Part shown: in pieces, positions 53,642-62,485 of the stretch
Numbering within the stretch: the first letter of the stretch is position 1
How the letters are laid out: each line of letters begins with the position of its first letter
Assembly: GCF_945869175.1 (NCBI RefSeq)
Contig: NZ_CAMBNZ010000005.1
Coordinates: 1 to 64,000 of the forward strand
From: Limnohabitans sp. Rim8
Lineage (GTDB): Bacteria; Pseudomonadota; Gammaproteobacteria; Burkholderiales; Burkholderiaceae_C
Length of the DNA: 64,000 bases
Reading direction: 5' to 3'
The notes under the pieces: model-generated
What the model was told of the DNA's origin: nothing
Databases searched by the model: none
Seen by the model: only the letters and a program-made list of their open reading frames with translations
Translations under genes and position numbers: made by a program

Positions 53642-55453
53642 TCAAGCCAGCGCGGCCTCGGTGTCCATCAGCACATCGCTGCCGGCGCGGATGCGGCGCA
53701 TCAAGCTCGAGGTCTCGGGCATCAGGCGGGTGAAGTAAAAACGCGCCGTCTGTAACTTGGCTTGGTAGAAGGGATCGGGGCGCTGGGCTTCTTCTTCGGC
53801 TTCGGCCAATTTCTTGAGGGCGATCTGCGCCGAGCGGGCCCAGAAGTAAGCCAAGACCAAATGTCCCACCACGCGCAGGTAGTCCACAGCCGCAGCGCCC
53901 ACTTCGTCGGCGTTGCTCATGGCTTTCATACCCACTTCGCCCGTCAATTGCGTGAGCTTTTGGCCCAGATCGGCCAGCGGCTTGATGAACTCGGCCATGG
54001 CTTCGTTGGCCATTTCGGCTTTCACCAATTTTTCAATCTGCTTGCCAAACTTTTGCAGCGAGGCACCCTGGTTGCCCAGCACCTTGCGGCCCAGCAGGTC
54101 CAAAGACTGGATGGTGTTGGTGCCCTCGTAGATCATGTTGATGCGGGCATCGCGCACATGCTGCTCCATGCCCCACTCCTTGATGTAGCCGTGGCCACCA
54201 AACACTTGCATACAGGCCGAGGTGGCTTCCCACGCGTTGTCGGTGGTGAAGGCTTTGACAATGGGGGTGAGCAAAGCCACCAACTCGGCCGACTCCTGAC
54301 GCACAGCCTCGTCAGGGTGGTTGAATTCCTTGTCCAGCAGCAAGGCGCAGTAGCAAGCCAGTGCGCGTCCGCCTTCGGCATAAGCCTTGGCCGTCATCAG
54401 CATGCGGCGCACATCGGGGTGCACGATGATCGGATCGGCCGGTTTGCCGGGCGCTTTCACACCGGTGAGCGAACGCATTTGCACGCGGTCTTTGGCATAA
54501 GCGAGTGCGTTTTGGTAAGCCACTTCGGTCAGCCCCAGCGACTGGTTGCCCACGCCCAAGCGCGCAGCGTTCATCATCACGAACATCGCAGCCAAACCTT
54601 TGTTGGGCTGCCCCACCAAAGTGCCCACGGCTTCGTCCAAAACCATCTGGCAAGTGGCGTTGCCGTGGATGCCCATCTTGTGCTCGAGACCACCACAGTA
54701 AATGCCGTTGCGCGCTCCCATGATGCCATCGGCCGCCACCTTGAACTTGGGCACCAAAAACAGGCTGATGCCCTTGTTGCCAGGAGGCGCATCGGGCAAA
54801 CGGGCCAGCACCAGGTGCACGATGTTGGGGGCCAGGTCGTGCTCACCGGCGCTGATGAAAATCTTTTGGCCACTGATGCGGTAAGTGCCATCGGCTTGGG
54901 GCTCGGCCTTGGACCGCAAAAGGCCCAAATCGGTACCGCAGTGTGGCTCCGTCAGGCACATGGTGCCAGTCCACTCGCCGCTGGTGAGTTTGGGCAAATA
55001 CAAGGCTTTTTGCTCTGCAGTCCCATGCGCGTGCAGGGCTTCATAAGCGCCATGCGACAAGCCGGGGTACATCGTCCAAGCCTGGTTGGACGAGTTGAGC
55101 ATTTCATAGAAACACTGGTTGACCACGAAGGGCAGGCCTTGCCCGCCGAACTGAGGGTCGCAGCTGAGGGAGGGCCAGCCACCGGCCACATACTGCGCGT
55201 AGGCGGCTTTGAAACCGTCAGGGGCTTTGACTTCGTGCGTGTCGCGGTTGAGCGTACAGCCCTGGGTGTCCCCTGAAATATTCAAAGGAAAAATTACTTC
55301 AGATGCGAACTTGCCCCCTTCTTCGAGCACCGCATTGATGGTGTCGGCATCGGTTTCAGCGTGCTTGGGCAAGGCCTTGAATTCCTCGGCGACATCGAGC
55401 AACTCGTGCAAAACAAACTGCATGTCGCGAATGGGCGGGTTGTAGACGGGCAT
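53642..55453 (-). CDS. Acyl-CoA dehydrogenase, long (DmdC-like) type
   Basis: 603 aa flavoenzyme. MTEPHCGTDLGL-type motif is present as MCLTEPHCGTDLGLL; SGQKIFISAGEHDL; catalytic region YEGTNTIQSLDLLGRKVL; plus the extra C-terminal domain. The length and the NPPIRDMQFVLHELL N-terminus match the group that includes DmdC (methylmercaptopropionyl-CoA dehydrogenase), but such genes are widespread and the substrate cannot be read. 45 bp after the TetR gene. Confidence 0.9.
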   Translation of the reverse strand: MPVYNPPIRDMQFVLHELLDVAEEFKALPKHAETDADTINAVLEEGGKFASEVIFPLNISGDTQGCTLNRDTHEVKAPDGFKAAYAQYVAGGWPSLSCDPQFGGQGLPFVVNQCFYEMLNSSNQAWTMYPGLSHGAYEALHAHGTAEQKALYLPKLTSGEWTGTMCLTEPHCGTDLGLLRSKAEPQADGTYRISGQKIFISAGEHDLAPNIVHLVLARLPDAPPGNKGISLFLVPKFKVAADGIMGARNGIYCGGLEHKMGIHGNATCQMVLDEAVGTLVGQPNKGLAAMFVMMNAARLGVGNQSLGLTEVAYQNALAYAKDRVQMRSLTGVKAPGKPADPIIVHPDVRRMLMTAKAYAEGGRALACYCALLLDKEFNHPDEAVRQESAELVALLTPIVKAFTTDNAWEATSACMQVFGGHGYIKEWGMEQHVRDARINMIYEGTNTIQSLDLLGRKVLGNQGASLQKFGKQIEKLVKAEMANEAMAEFIKPLADLGQKLTQLTGEVGMKAMSNADEVGAAAVDYLRVVGHLVLAYFWARSAQIALKKLAEAEEEAQRPDPFYQAKLQTARFYFTRLMPETSSLMRRIRAGSDVLMDTEAALA

Positions 55454-55498
55454 GAAAGCTCCTTGAGCAATGGGGTAAATGGACCTGAGAATTGAAAA

Positions 55499-56227
55499 TC
55501 AAATGACTTTGTTCTTTCGCCGTGGTTTGACCAGCGCGTTGGTGGCGCTGGCTTGGCCACTGCTGGGCGCACGGTCGGCGGCGTAGCGAGACAGAATGTG
55601 GGCAAACCCGCGGCGTGCGCGATCGGTAGCGTCGGGGTTGCGTAAAAATCGGGCTTCGTAATGCAAGGCCAAAATCAAGCCATGAATTTCAAAGGCGATC
55701 TGGCGGGCGTCCGACTCCAAGCTCAATTGCCCTTCGACTTGCGCCAACTCCACCGCTCGGCGCAAGGCGGTTTGCCATGTGGCCACCGAAGAAGCCAGGG
55801 CATCGCGCACAGGGCCCGTGCGGTCATCGAACTCGACTGCGCCGCTGATGTATATGCAACCCGAATCAATTTCGGCCGAGGTCTGGACCATCCAGCTGTC
55901 AAACATGGCCTGCAAGCGCGGCACCCCTCGGGGATGCTGCATGGCGGCGTAAAAGACCTCGGCTTCAAAACGGTCGTGGTATTCACGGATCACGGAAATT
56001 TGCAACTCTTCGCGTGAACCAAAATGGGCGAACACGCCCGACTTGCTCATGCCGGTGACCTCGGCCAGCGCCCCGATGGACAAGCCTTCGAGACCAATTT
56101 GCGAAGCCAGCCCCAAAGCGGCCTCGATGATCACCGCCTTGGTTTGCTGCCCCTTGATCAAAACCCGACGGCCCGTCTCGGGAACGGGCAGGCTTTCAAG
56201 GTGGGATGTTTTTTGGAAATGGGTCAT
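55499..56227 (-). CDS. TetR/AcrR family regulator of the acyl-CoA operon
   Basis: 242 aa. N-terminal helix-turn-helix IIEAALGLASQIGLEGLSIG and MSKSGVFAHFGSREELQISV; ligand domain follows, with a basic C-terminus. Its start codon is 4 bp from a perfect palindrome, and the acyl-CoA dehydrogenase gene follows at 45 bp, so autorepression with an acyl-CoA ligand is the simplest reading. No ribosome site fits between operator and ATG. Confidence 0.9.
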   Translation of the reverse strand: MTHFQKTSHLESLPVPETGRRVLIKGQQTKAVIIEAALGLASQIGLEGLSIGALAEVTGMSKSGVFAHFGSREELQISVIREYHDRFEAEVFYAAMQHPRGVPRLQAMFDSWMVQTSAEIDSGCIYISGAVEFDDRTGPVRDALASSVATWQTALRRAVELAQVEGQLSLESDARQIAFEIHGLILALHYEARFLRNPDATDRARRGFAHILSRYAADRAPSSGQASATNALVKPRRKNKVI

Positions 56228-56231
56228 GATG

Positions 56232-56259
56232 GCAAAATAGAACGTCCGTTCTATTTTGC
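56232..56259 (-). promoter_or_regulatory. Perfect 28-bp palindromic TetR operator
   Basis: Arms GCAAAATAGAAC and GTTCTATTTTGC are exact reverse complements around GTCC. It adjoins the tetR start codon, so repressor binding would block the promoter or the start of transcription. The GAACG/CGTTC core resembles operators of acyl-CoA-responsive TetR proteins. Confidence 0.88.
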
Positions 56260-56348
56260 ACCAAACCTAACCCCAATCCAACAAAACCTGCGTGTGTCAG
56301 GGTAAATCAGGGGGCCATCACGACGCGGCCTGATTCAAAGCATGTGCA

Positions 56349-57212
56349 TCAAGCCTTGAAAGCCACCACTTTTTGGGTTTGCTCGCCCAGACCGTCGATG
56401 CCCAGACGCATGACATCGCCGCGCTTCAAGTACACAGGCGATGGCTTGCCATCGACCTTGACGCCCATGCCCACGCCCGGAGGCGTGCCGGTGGTGATGA
56501 TGTCGCCGGGCTCGAGCGTCATGAACTGGCTCACATAGCTCACCAGCTTGGCCACGCCAAAGATCATGGTCTTGGTGTTGCCAGTTTGGTAACGCACGCC
56601 GTTCACGTCCAGCCACATGCCCAAAGCTTGAGGGTTGGGCACTTCGTCACGCGTGACCAGCCAAGGACCCACCGGGCCGAAAGTGTCGCAACCCTTGCCC
56701 TTGTCCCAGGTGGCGCCGCGCTCCAGTTGGTATTCACGCTCGCTCACGTCGTTGACCACGCAGTAACCCGCGACATGGTTGAGCGCGTCTTTTTGCGTGA
56801 CATAACGTGTGCGGGTGCCGATCACAATGCCCAACTCGACTTCCCAGTCGGTTTTCTTGGAGCCTTTGGGCAACATGACGTCGTCGTCAGCGCCTTGGAT
56901 GCTTGAAATGGCTTTGGTGAACACGATCGGCTCGGACGGAATCGGCATCCCCGCTTCGGCTGCGTGGTCGGCATAGTTCAAACCAATGGCGATGAACTTG
57001 CTGGTGTAAGAGATGGGGGTGCCAAAACGCTTTTTGCCGCGCACCAAGGGCAGCTTGTCGGTCTTGACTTTGGCCAGTTTGGCCAAGGCCTTGTCGTTCA
57101 GTTGGTCTGGCGAAATGTCTTTGACCACGCTGCTGAGGTCACGCAAGCGGCCTTCGGCGTCGATCAAGCCTGGTTTTTCTTTGCCGGGTTGGCCATAGCG
57201 AACGAGTTTCAT
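56349..57212 (-). CDS. Fumarylacetoacetate hydrolase family protein, likely 2,4-diketo-3-deoxy-L-fuconate hydrolase
   Basis: 287 aa from MKLVRYGQPGKEKPGLIDAE, a start typical of the group often annotated as ureidoglycolate lyase. FAH-fold motifs: IGLNYADHAAEAGM, the metal ligands in DWEVELGIVIG and NDVSEREYQ, and TGTPPGVGMG. GAGAGG before ATG. Last gene after dehydratase and two dehydrogenases, as expected for cleavage of a diketo sugar acid into pyruvate and a hydroxyacid. Confidence 0.85.
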   Translation of the reverse strand: MKLVRYGQPGKEKPGLIDAEGRLRDLSSVVKDISPDQLNDKALAKLAKVKTDKLPLVRGKKRFGTPISYTSKFIAIGLNYADHAAEAGMPIPSEPIVFTKAISSIQGADDDVMLPKGSKKTDWEVELGIVIGTRTRYVTQKDALNHVAGYCVVNDVSEREYQLERGATWDKGKGCDTFGPVGPWLVTRDEVPNPQALGMWLDVNGVRYQTGNTKTMIFGVAKLVSYVSQFMTLEPGDIITTGTPPGVGMGVKVDGKPSPVYLKRGDVMRLGIDGLGEQTQKVVAFKA

Positions 57213-57235
57213 AAAACCTCTCAGTGTGAAAAAAA

Positions 57236-57994
57236 TCAATACGTGGAACGTCCACCAGACAAGTCAAAAACCGCGCCAGTGGAAAAGGAACATTCTTCGG
57301 TGCTCAGCCAAGTCACCATGGCGGCCACTTCTTCGGGCTCCCCAAAACGTGCCATTGGAATCTTGGACAACATGAACTGGATGTGCTCGGGCGTCATTTG
57401 ATCAAAAATCGCGGTTTTCACAGCCGCGGGGGTGACACAGTTCACCCGCACGCCCGTGTCGGCCAGCTCTTTGCCCAGCGACTTGGTCAGACCGATGACC
57501 GCCGCCTTGCTGGCACTGTAAGCGCTGGCGTTGGGGTTGCCATCCTTGCCCGCCACCGAGGCGATGTTGACAATGCGCCCATAGTTGCGCGCTTTCATGT
57601 GGGCGCTCAGTTCTCGGCAGCAATAGAACAGGCCGTGCACGTTCACATCGAAGACCTGCTGCCAAGCGTCGATCGGGTAGTCCCACACCTTGGTGTTGGG
57701 GCCCGTCACACCAGCGCTGTTGACCAACACATCGACACCCGCCAGTGCGGTGGTTTGCGCCGTGGCTTGCACCACCGAATCGTGATTCGCCACATCCACC
57801 TGCACCGTGTTGACCACTGCACCCAATTGGCCTTGACGCAATTGTTCAGCGGCTTTGGCCATGCCCGCGGCATCGCGGTCCCAGACCGTGACGCGTGCGC
57901 CCGAGGCCAGCATGCGCTGCGCAATGGCAAATCCCAAACCGGTAGCGCCTCCGGTGATGACCGCGTGACGGCCTTTCATGTCGAGCAAATTCAT
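57236..57994 (-). CDS. Short-chain dehydrogenase/reductase 1 of the sugar-acid operon
   Basis: 252 aa classical SDR. Cofactor motif TGGATGLG, NSAG, and catalytic S (NIASVAG), Y and K (YSASKAAV). C-terminus LSTEECSFSTGAVFDLSGGR is FabG-like. It could oxidise the sugar, its lactone precursor or the keto-deoxy acid. 28 bp after SDR 2 and 23 bp before the FAH-family gene. Confidence 0.88.
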   Translation of the reverse strand: MNLLDMKGRHAVITGGATGLGFAIAQRMLASGARVTVWDRDAAGMAKAAEQLRQGQLGAVVNTVQVDVANHDSVVQATAQTTALAGVDVLVNSAGVTGPNTKVWDYPIDAWQQVFDVNVHGLFYCCRELSAHMKARNYGRIVNIASVAGKDGNPNASAYSASKAAVIGLTKSLGKELADTGVRVNCVTPAAVKTAIFDQMTPEHIQFMLSKIPMARFGEPEEVAAMVTWLSTEECSFSTGAVFDLSGGRSTY

Positions 57995-58022
57995 GCGTTC
58001 TTTCTGCGGTTGAACTGTGGCC

Positions 58023-58772
58023 TCAGATGGTCATGCCACCGTCCACCATGTAGGCGTTGCCCGTGGCGAAGATGGATTCATCGGAAGCAAGGAAGGTGAC
58101 GATGGGCGCGATCTCAGAGGCCTGCGCCAAACGCCCCATGGGCTGACGGTTGATGAAGTCCTTGCGCGCCTGAACCGGGTCGGCATAGCTGTTGATGCGG
58201 TCCTGCAAAGAAGGTGTGTCCACCGTACCGGGACAAATGCAGTTGCATCGCACACCTTGGCGCACATAGTCGGCCGCCACGCTTTTGGTCAAGCCAATCA
58301 CAGCCGCCTTGCTGCTGCCGTAAATGAAACGGTTGGGCAAGCCCTTGACGCTGGAACACACGCTGGCCATGTTGATGATGCTGCCGCCCCTACCGTCTTT
58401 CTCGAACTGCGCCACCATTTTGGGAATGACCGCCTGGATCATCCAGAACTGCGAGCGCACGTTGAGGTTGAAGGCAAACTCCCACTCCTCGTCTTGGGCC
58501 TGCTCGATGTTGCCGTTGTGCACAAAACCCGCGCAGTTGAAGACGATATCGATGCGCGGCAAGCTGGCCACTTGTGCGGCAATGGCCGACTTGTCGAGCA
58601 CATTCAGGACAGCGGTGTGCAGGTTCGCCACCCCCTGGTAACTCTTCAACAAATCGGCATTCACATCGGTGGCGTAGACGGTTGCGCCCTCTGCGGCCAT
58701 GGCCAGTGCGGCCGCTTGGCCAATGCCTTGTCCGGCAGCGGTGACCAGCGCGATTTTTCCTTTGAGTCTCAT
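58023..58772 (-). CDS. Short-chain dehydrogenase/reductase 2, likely 2-keto-3-deoxy-sugar-acid dehydrogenase
   Basis: 249 aa from MRLKGKIALVTAAGQGIGQ. Resembles BDH2-type SDRs, the group containing 2-keto-3-deoxy-L-fuconate dehydrogenase: VYATDVNADLL, NCAGFVHNG, catalytic YGSSKAAV, and the C-terminal ATGNAYMVDGGMTI. The ATG overlaps the dehydratase stop (ATGA), implying coupled expression and a shared pathway. Confidence 0.85.
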   Translation of the reverse strand: MRLKGKIALVTAAGQGIGQAAALAMAAEGATVYATDVNADLLKSYQGVANLHTAVLNVLDKSAIAAQVASLPRIDIVFNCAGFVHNGNIEQAQDEEWEFAFNLNVRSQFWMIQAVIPKMVAQFEKDGRGGSIINMASVCSSVKGLPNRFIYGSSKAAVIGLTKSVAADYVRQGVRCNCICPGTVDTPSLQDRINSYADPVQARKDFINRQPMGRLAQASEIAPIVTFLASDESIFATGNAYMVDGGMTI

Positions 58773-59884
58773 GTTGTCTTGATCTCCATTTGGGTGATTT
58801 GTCTGCTGGATATGGCCGACCAGTCCCAGGCAATGCCCAAGCCGGGGGTGTCGGGTGGCATGGCAAAGCCATCTTTGACTTGCATGCGCGAGGTGGTGAT
58901 GTCGTCCAGCTGCGGGATGTACTCCACCCAAGTGGCATTGGGCACGGCAGCGCACAGGCTCACATGCAACTCCATCAAAAAATGTGGGCACACTGCCACA
59001 TCAAAGGTTTCAGCCAGGTGGGCGGTCTTGATCCAGGGCGTGATGCCACCGATGCGAGCCACATCGGGTTGCACGATGGAACATGCGCCCTGCTCCAGGT
59101 ATTCGCGGAACTGCATCGGGTGGTACATGGACTCACCCACCGCCACGGGAATGGTGGTGTGCTCGCGCAACTGACGGTGGCCCGACACATCCTCTGCAGG
59201 CAGCGGCTCCTCGATCCAGGCCAGACCGAGCCCATCAAAAGCGCGCGCACGTCGAACGACTTCTGCACGGTTGAAGCCCTGGTTGGCATCAGTCATCAGC
59301 TCAAAGCCCGGCCCCACGGCGTCGCGCACCGCGCTCAGGCGGGCCACATCTTCGCTCACATGCGGTCGTCCGATCTTGATCTTGGCGCCTTTGAAGCCCT
59401 GGGCTTTCGCCTCCAAAGTTTGGTCCACCAGCGCTTCGGGCGACAAATGTAACCAGCCGCCTTCGGTGGTGTACAGCGGCACACGCGACTGAGCCCCACC
59501 CAGCAACTGCCACAGTGGCAGGCCCTGGCTTTTCGCACGCCAGTCCCACAACGCGGTGTCCACGCAGGCCAGCGCCAAACTGGTCATGGCCCCAACAGCG
59601 GTGGCGTGGGTGTGAAAAAACAGGTCTTTCCAAATCGCTTCAACCTTGACTGGGTCGCGCCCGATCAAACGCGGCGCCAAATGGTCTTTGAGCAAGGCAA
59701 TGACCGAAGAGCCGCCCGTGCCAATCGTGTAGGCGTAACCGGTGGCTTCCAGCCCATCACTGCAGTGCAGCGTGAGCAAGATGGTCTCTTGCGTCACAAA
59801 CGACTGAATGGCGTCGGTGCGCAGCACCTTGGGCGGCAAGTTGACTTGACGAAGGCTGACACGGTCAATGGTGACTGAAGGCAT
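58769..59884 (-). CDS. Enolase-superfamily sugar-acid dehydratase (mandelate racemase subgroup)
   Basis: 371 aa. Mandelate-racemase subgroup residues are all present: K168/K170 (AKIKIG), metal ligands D199, E225 and E251 (DANQ, WIEEP, VGES), and the D274-H301 dyad (QPDVARIGG, CPHF). Such enzymes dehydrate acid sugars. True L-fuconate dehydratases are longer (about 430 aa), so the exact substrate is open. First gene of the minus-strand arm. Confidence 0.88.
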   Translation of the reverse strand: MPSVTIDRVSLRQVNLPPKVLRTDAIQSFVTQETILLTLHCSDGLEATGYAYTIGTGGSSVIALLKDHLAPRLIGRDPVKVEAIWKDLFFHTHATAVGAMTSLALACVDTALWDWRAKSQGLPLWQLLGGAQSRVPLYTTEGGWLHLSPEALVDQTLEAKAQGFKGAKIKIGRPHVSEDVARLSAVRDAVGPGFELMTDANQGFNRAEVVRRARAFDGLGLAWIEEPLPAEDVSGHRQLREHTTIPVAVGESMYHPMQFREYLEQGACSIVQPDVARIGGITPWIKTAHLAETFDVAVCPHFLMELHVSLCAAVPNATWVEYIPQLDDITTSRMQVKDGFAMPPDTPGLGIAWDWSAISSRQITQMEIKTT

Positions 59885-59968
59885 GCAAGTAGCGGCTGAG
59901 GAATGAGGGTTTATGCGGGGCTAAAAAAGCTTGACCGCTGAAAACTGACCGTGTGATGATTGTGCAAC

Positions 59969-59979
59969 TGGTCAGACCA
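59969..59979. promoter_or_regulatory. GntR/FadR-type operator between divergent sugar-acid operons
   Basis: Palindrome TGGTC-A-GACCA, the form recognised by many FadR-subfamily GntR proteins, in the 130-bp divergent gap and 35 bp before the gntR ATG. A single site could control both arms. Confidence 0.7.
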
Positions 59980-60014
59980 CTTGTCCAATTCACGTTATCC
60001 CTGATCCACACCCC

Positions 60015-60743
60015 ATGCCCTTGCACACCGTGGCCCCGCAGCGCCTGTACCGACAGATTGCCGAACAACTTCGGCAACTGATGGTGGCGGGCGAATTCGC
60101 ATTGGGCTCGCGCTTGCCCGCCGAACGGGACTTGGCCACGCAGTTGGGTGTGAGCCGCCCCTCTGTGCGTGAAGCCCTGATCGCGCTCGAGGTGGAAGGC
60201 ATGATCGAGGTGCGCACAGGCTCTGGCATTTATGTGCAGCGCCCAGATGCGCCTAGCAAGCCCACTGCGCATCTTGAGGTCGACACCGATACCCCTGCCG
60301 ACTGGGGACCTCTGGAAGTGATGAGTGCCCGTTTGTTGATCGAAGCCGAGGTCGCTGCATTGGCGGCCACCCATGCACAAAAGACAGACCTCAAAGCCAT
60401 CAAAGCCGGTTTGCAGCAAATGAAACTGGAAGCCGCCCGCGACGAGGTGCCCCGCGATGGCGACGAAGCCTTTCACGCGGCCATCGCCAAGGCCTGCGGC
60501 AACAGCGTCTTGCTCGACACCGTGCAGCGCTACTGGCAAGCCCGCAACGGCCCATTGTTTGAGCGTTTGGGTGACTATTTTGAACACCCCGAATCGTGGC
60601 AAGCCGCCATCGCCGAACACCAGCAGGTCTTGCTGGCGATCGAGGCGCACGACGCCGCGGCCGCCCGCAAAGCCATGCAAAAGCACCTGAAACAAGCCCA
60701 CAAAAGATACAGCGCGAGCTGGCGCCGCGCTCCCGCCCGATAG
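60015..60743 (+). CDS. GntR/FadR-family (FCD) transcriptional regulator
   Basis: 242 aa. Winged helix LYRQIAEQLRQLMVAGEFALG and LAERDLATQLGVSRPSVREAL-type core (here PAERDLATQLGVSRPSVREA), then an all-helical FCD domain with His ligands (DEAFHAAIAKACGN, AEHQQVL) that bind a metal and a carboxylate effector. ExuR/UxuR-like. It likely senses the sugar acid handled by the cluster. Confidence 0.9.
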   Translation: MPLHTVAPQRLYRQIAEQLRQLMVAGEFALGSRLPAERDLATQLGVSRPSVREALIALEVEGMIEVRTGSGIYVQRPDAPSKPTAHLEVDTDTPADWGPLEVMSARLLIEAEVAALAATHAQKTDLKAIKAGLQQMKLEAARDEVPRDGDEAFHAAIAKACGNSVLLDTVQRYWQARNGPLFERLGDYFEHPESWQAAIAEHQQVLLAIEAHDAAAARKAMQKHLKQAHKRYSASWRRAPAR

Positions 60744-60795
60744 GGGTATGCAGATTTTTCGCGTCAGCATTTTTTAAACCACCGAGGAGACAACG

Positions 60796-61785
60796 ATGAG
60801 CAAACGATTCACCCTGAAAACCCTGGCGGCCTTGGGCGCCGCAGCACTGGGCACGCTGCTGGTCAGCACAGGTGCACAAGCCCAACAAAAACTCAAATGG
60901 GCCCACGTCTACGAGACGTCTGAGCCCTATCACACCGAGTCAGTGTGGGCTGCCGAAGAAATCAAAAAGCGCAGCAACGGCAAGTTCGACATCCAGGTCT
61001 TCCCCGCGTCCACATTGGGCAAAGAAACCGACATCAACCAGGGCCTGACCCTGGGTACGGTGGACATGATCATCAGTGGCCCTTCATTTGCGGCGCGAAC
61101 CTACCCGCGCTTTGGCATTGCTTACTACCCCTTCATCTTCCGCGATGGCGACCACCTGATCGCTTATTCCAAAAGCCCCGTGTTCCAGGAAATGGTCAGT
61201 GAGTTCCGCGCCAAGACAGGTATCCAGGTCACGGCCTACACCTACTACGGTGCCCGTCACACCACCGCACAAAAAGCCTTCACCAACTGCGCTGGCATGA
61301 AGGGCATCAAGATCCGCGTGCCCGATGTACCGGCTTACCGCGCCACACCCGAAGCCTGCGGCGCCAACCCTACCCCCATTGCTTTTGCTGAGGTGTATCT
61401 GGCCCTGCAAAACGGCACTGTGGAGGCCCAGGAAAACCCCCTGACCACGATTGAAGCCAAAAAGTTCTTTGAAGTCCAAAAGGCCATCATGCTGACAGGC
61501 CACATTGTGGACGGACTGACCACCCAGATTGCGCCTCATCTTTGGAACAAGCTCTCAGATGCCGAGAAGAAAGTCTTCACCGATGTGACGCAAGAAGCAG
61601 CCGTGCGGGCCACAGCCAAAATCAAAGCACGCGAAGCCGAGTTGGTGGACGAGTTCAAGAAAAAAGGTCTGCAGATTGTGCAAGTCGACCGCAAGTCCTT
61701 CCAGGACGCTGTGCTCAAAAACAAGCCTCTGACTTCGATGGGCTTCACGCAGGCTGACTTCGACAAAATCCAAGCGGCCAAGTGA
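60796..61785 (+). CDS. TRAP transporter periplasmic binding protein (DctP family)
   Basis: 329 aa with signal peptide ending AQAQQ. DctP-family motifs: WAHVYETSEPYHTESVWAAE, IQVFPASTLGKETDI, the carboxylate-binding Arg region GIKIRVPDVPAYRATPEACG and NGTVEAQENPLTTI. GAGGAGAC before ATG. Binds an organic acid, here probably a sugar acid. Confidence 0.92.
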   Translation: MSKRFTLKTLAALGAAALGTLLVSTGAQAQQKLKWAHVYETSEPYHTESVWAAEEIKKRSNGKFDIQVFPASTLGKETDINQGLTLGTVDMIISGPSFAARTYPRFGIAYYPFIFRDGDHLIAYSKSPVFQEMVSEFRAKTGIQVTAYTYYGARHTTAQKAFTNCAGMKGIKIRVPDVPAYRATPEACGANPTPIAFAEVYLALQNGTVEAQENPLTTIEAKKFFEVQKAIMLTGHIVDGLTTQIAPHLWNKLSDAEKKVFTDVTQEAAVRATAKIKAREAELVDEFKKKGLQIVQVDRKSFQDAVLKNKPLTSMGFTQADFDKIQAAK

Positions 61786-61882
61786 GTGGCTGACTGTGCC
61801 TGTGCACAGTCCTGATGTGGCGGGTCTGCCTCCAAGCAGGCCCGCTTCTCTTCCCCTGCACGATTGAATTCAAGGACAAGCC

Positions 61883-62458
61883 ATGAGCAACACCCCCGAT
61901 CTGGATGCCATGCCCAAAGTCATGGGCGACGATGGGCAGTTTCACGCCACCGACGACGAAGTGGACCTGTCGGGCACCCCCATCGAGGCTTGGGTCGCAC
62001 TGGCTTTTTTCTGGACCTTGGGCCTGACGGTTTTCTACCAATTTTTCACGCGGTATGTGATGAACAACTCGGCTTCCTGGACCGAGGAAATTGCCCGCTA
62101 TTTGCTGATCGCCGCCGTATTCACAGGCGCGTCGATTGGCGTGGCCAAAAACAACCACATCCAGGTCGATTTTTTCTACCGCTTCATGCCCAACTGGCTG
62201 TCCAGTGGCATGGGCAAGGTGGTGGACGTGATGCGCGTGGCTTTTTTCGCCTCTGCGACTTATCTCACATGGCAAATGATGGAAAAGCTGGGCAGCTACA
62301 AGATGACCATCATCGATTTGCCCATGAACCTGGTTTATGGCGTCGTGCTGGCCGGGTTTGCCTCCATGTGCCTGCGCTCGATCTGGGTGGCCCGTGTGCA
62401 TTGGCAGCGCGGCTACACCGTGCTGCAACGCCCTGAGTCCGAGATGACCGACCGCTGA
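61883..62458 (+). CDS. TRAP transporter small permease (DctQ family)
   Basis: 191 aa with four predicted membrane helices, and the conserved EEIARYLLIAAVFTGASIG and NHIQVDFFY. The N-terminal ~30 residues are acidic and unusually long for DctQ. Lies 97 bp after dctP. Confidence 0.9.
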   Translation: MSNTPDLDAMPKVMGDDGQFHATDDEVDLSGTPIEAWVALAFFWTLGLTVFYQFFTRYVMNNSASWTEEIARYLLIAAVFTGASIGVAKNNHIQVDFFYRFMPNWLSSGMGKVVDVMRVAFFASATYLTWQMMEKLGSYKMTIIDLPMNLVYGVVLAGFASMCLRSIWVARVHWQRGYTVLQRPESEMTDR

Positions 62459-62485
62459 TCGCACCCGACTATCCGAAAGATTGCC

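Noticed and set aside
53762-55276. 504-codon plus-strand frame opposite the acyl-CoA dehydrogenase
   Set aside because: Antisense shadow; the dehydrogenase motifs are unambiguous on the other strand.
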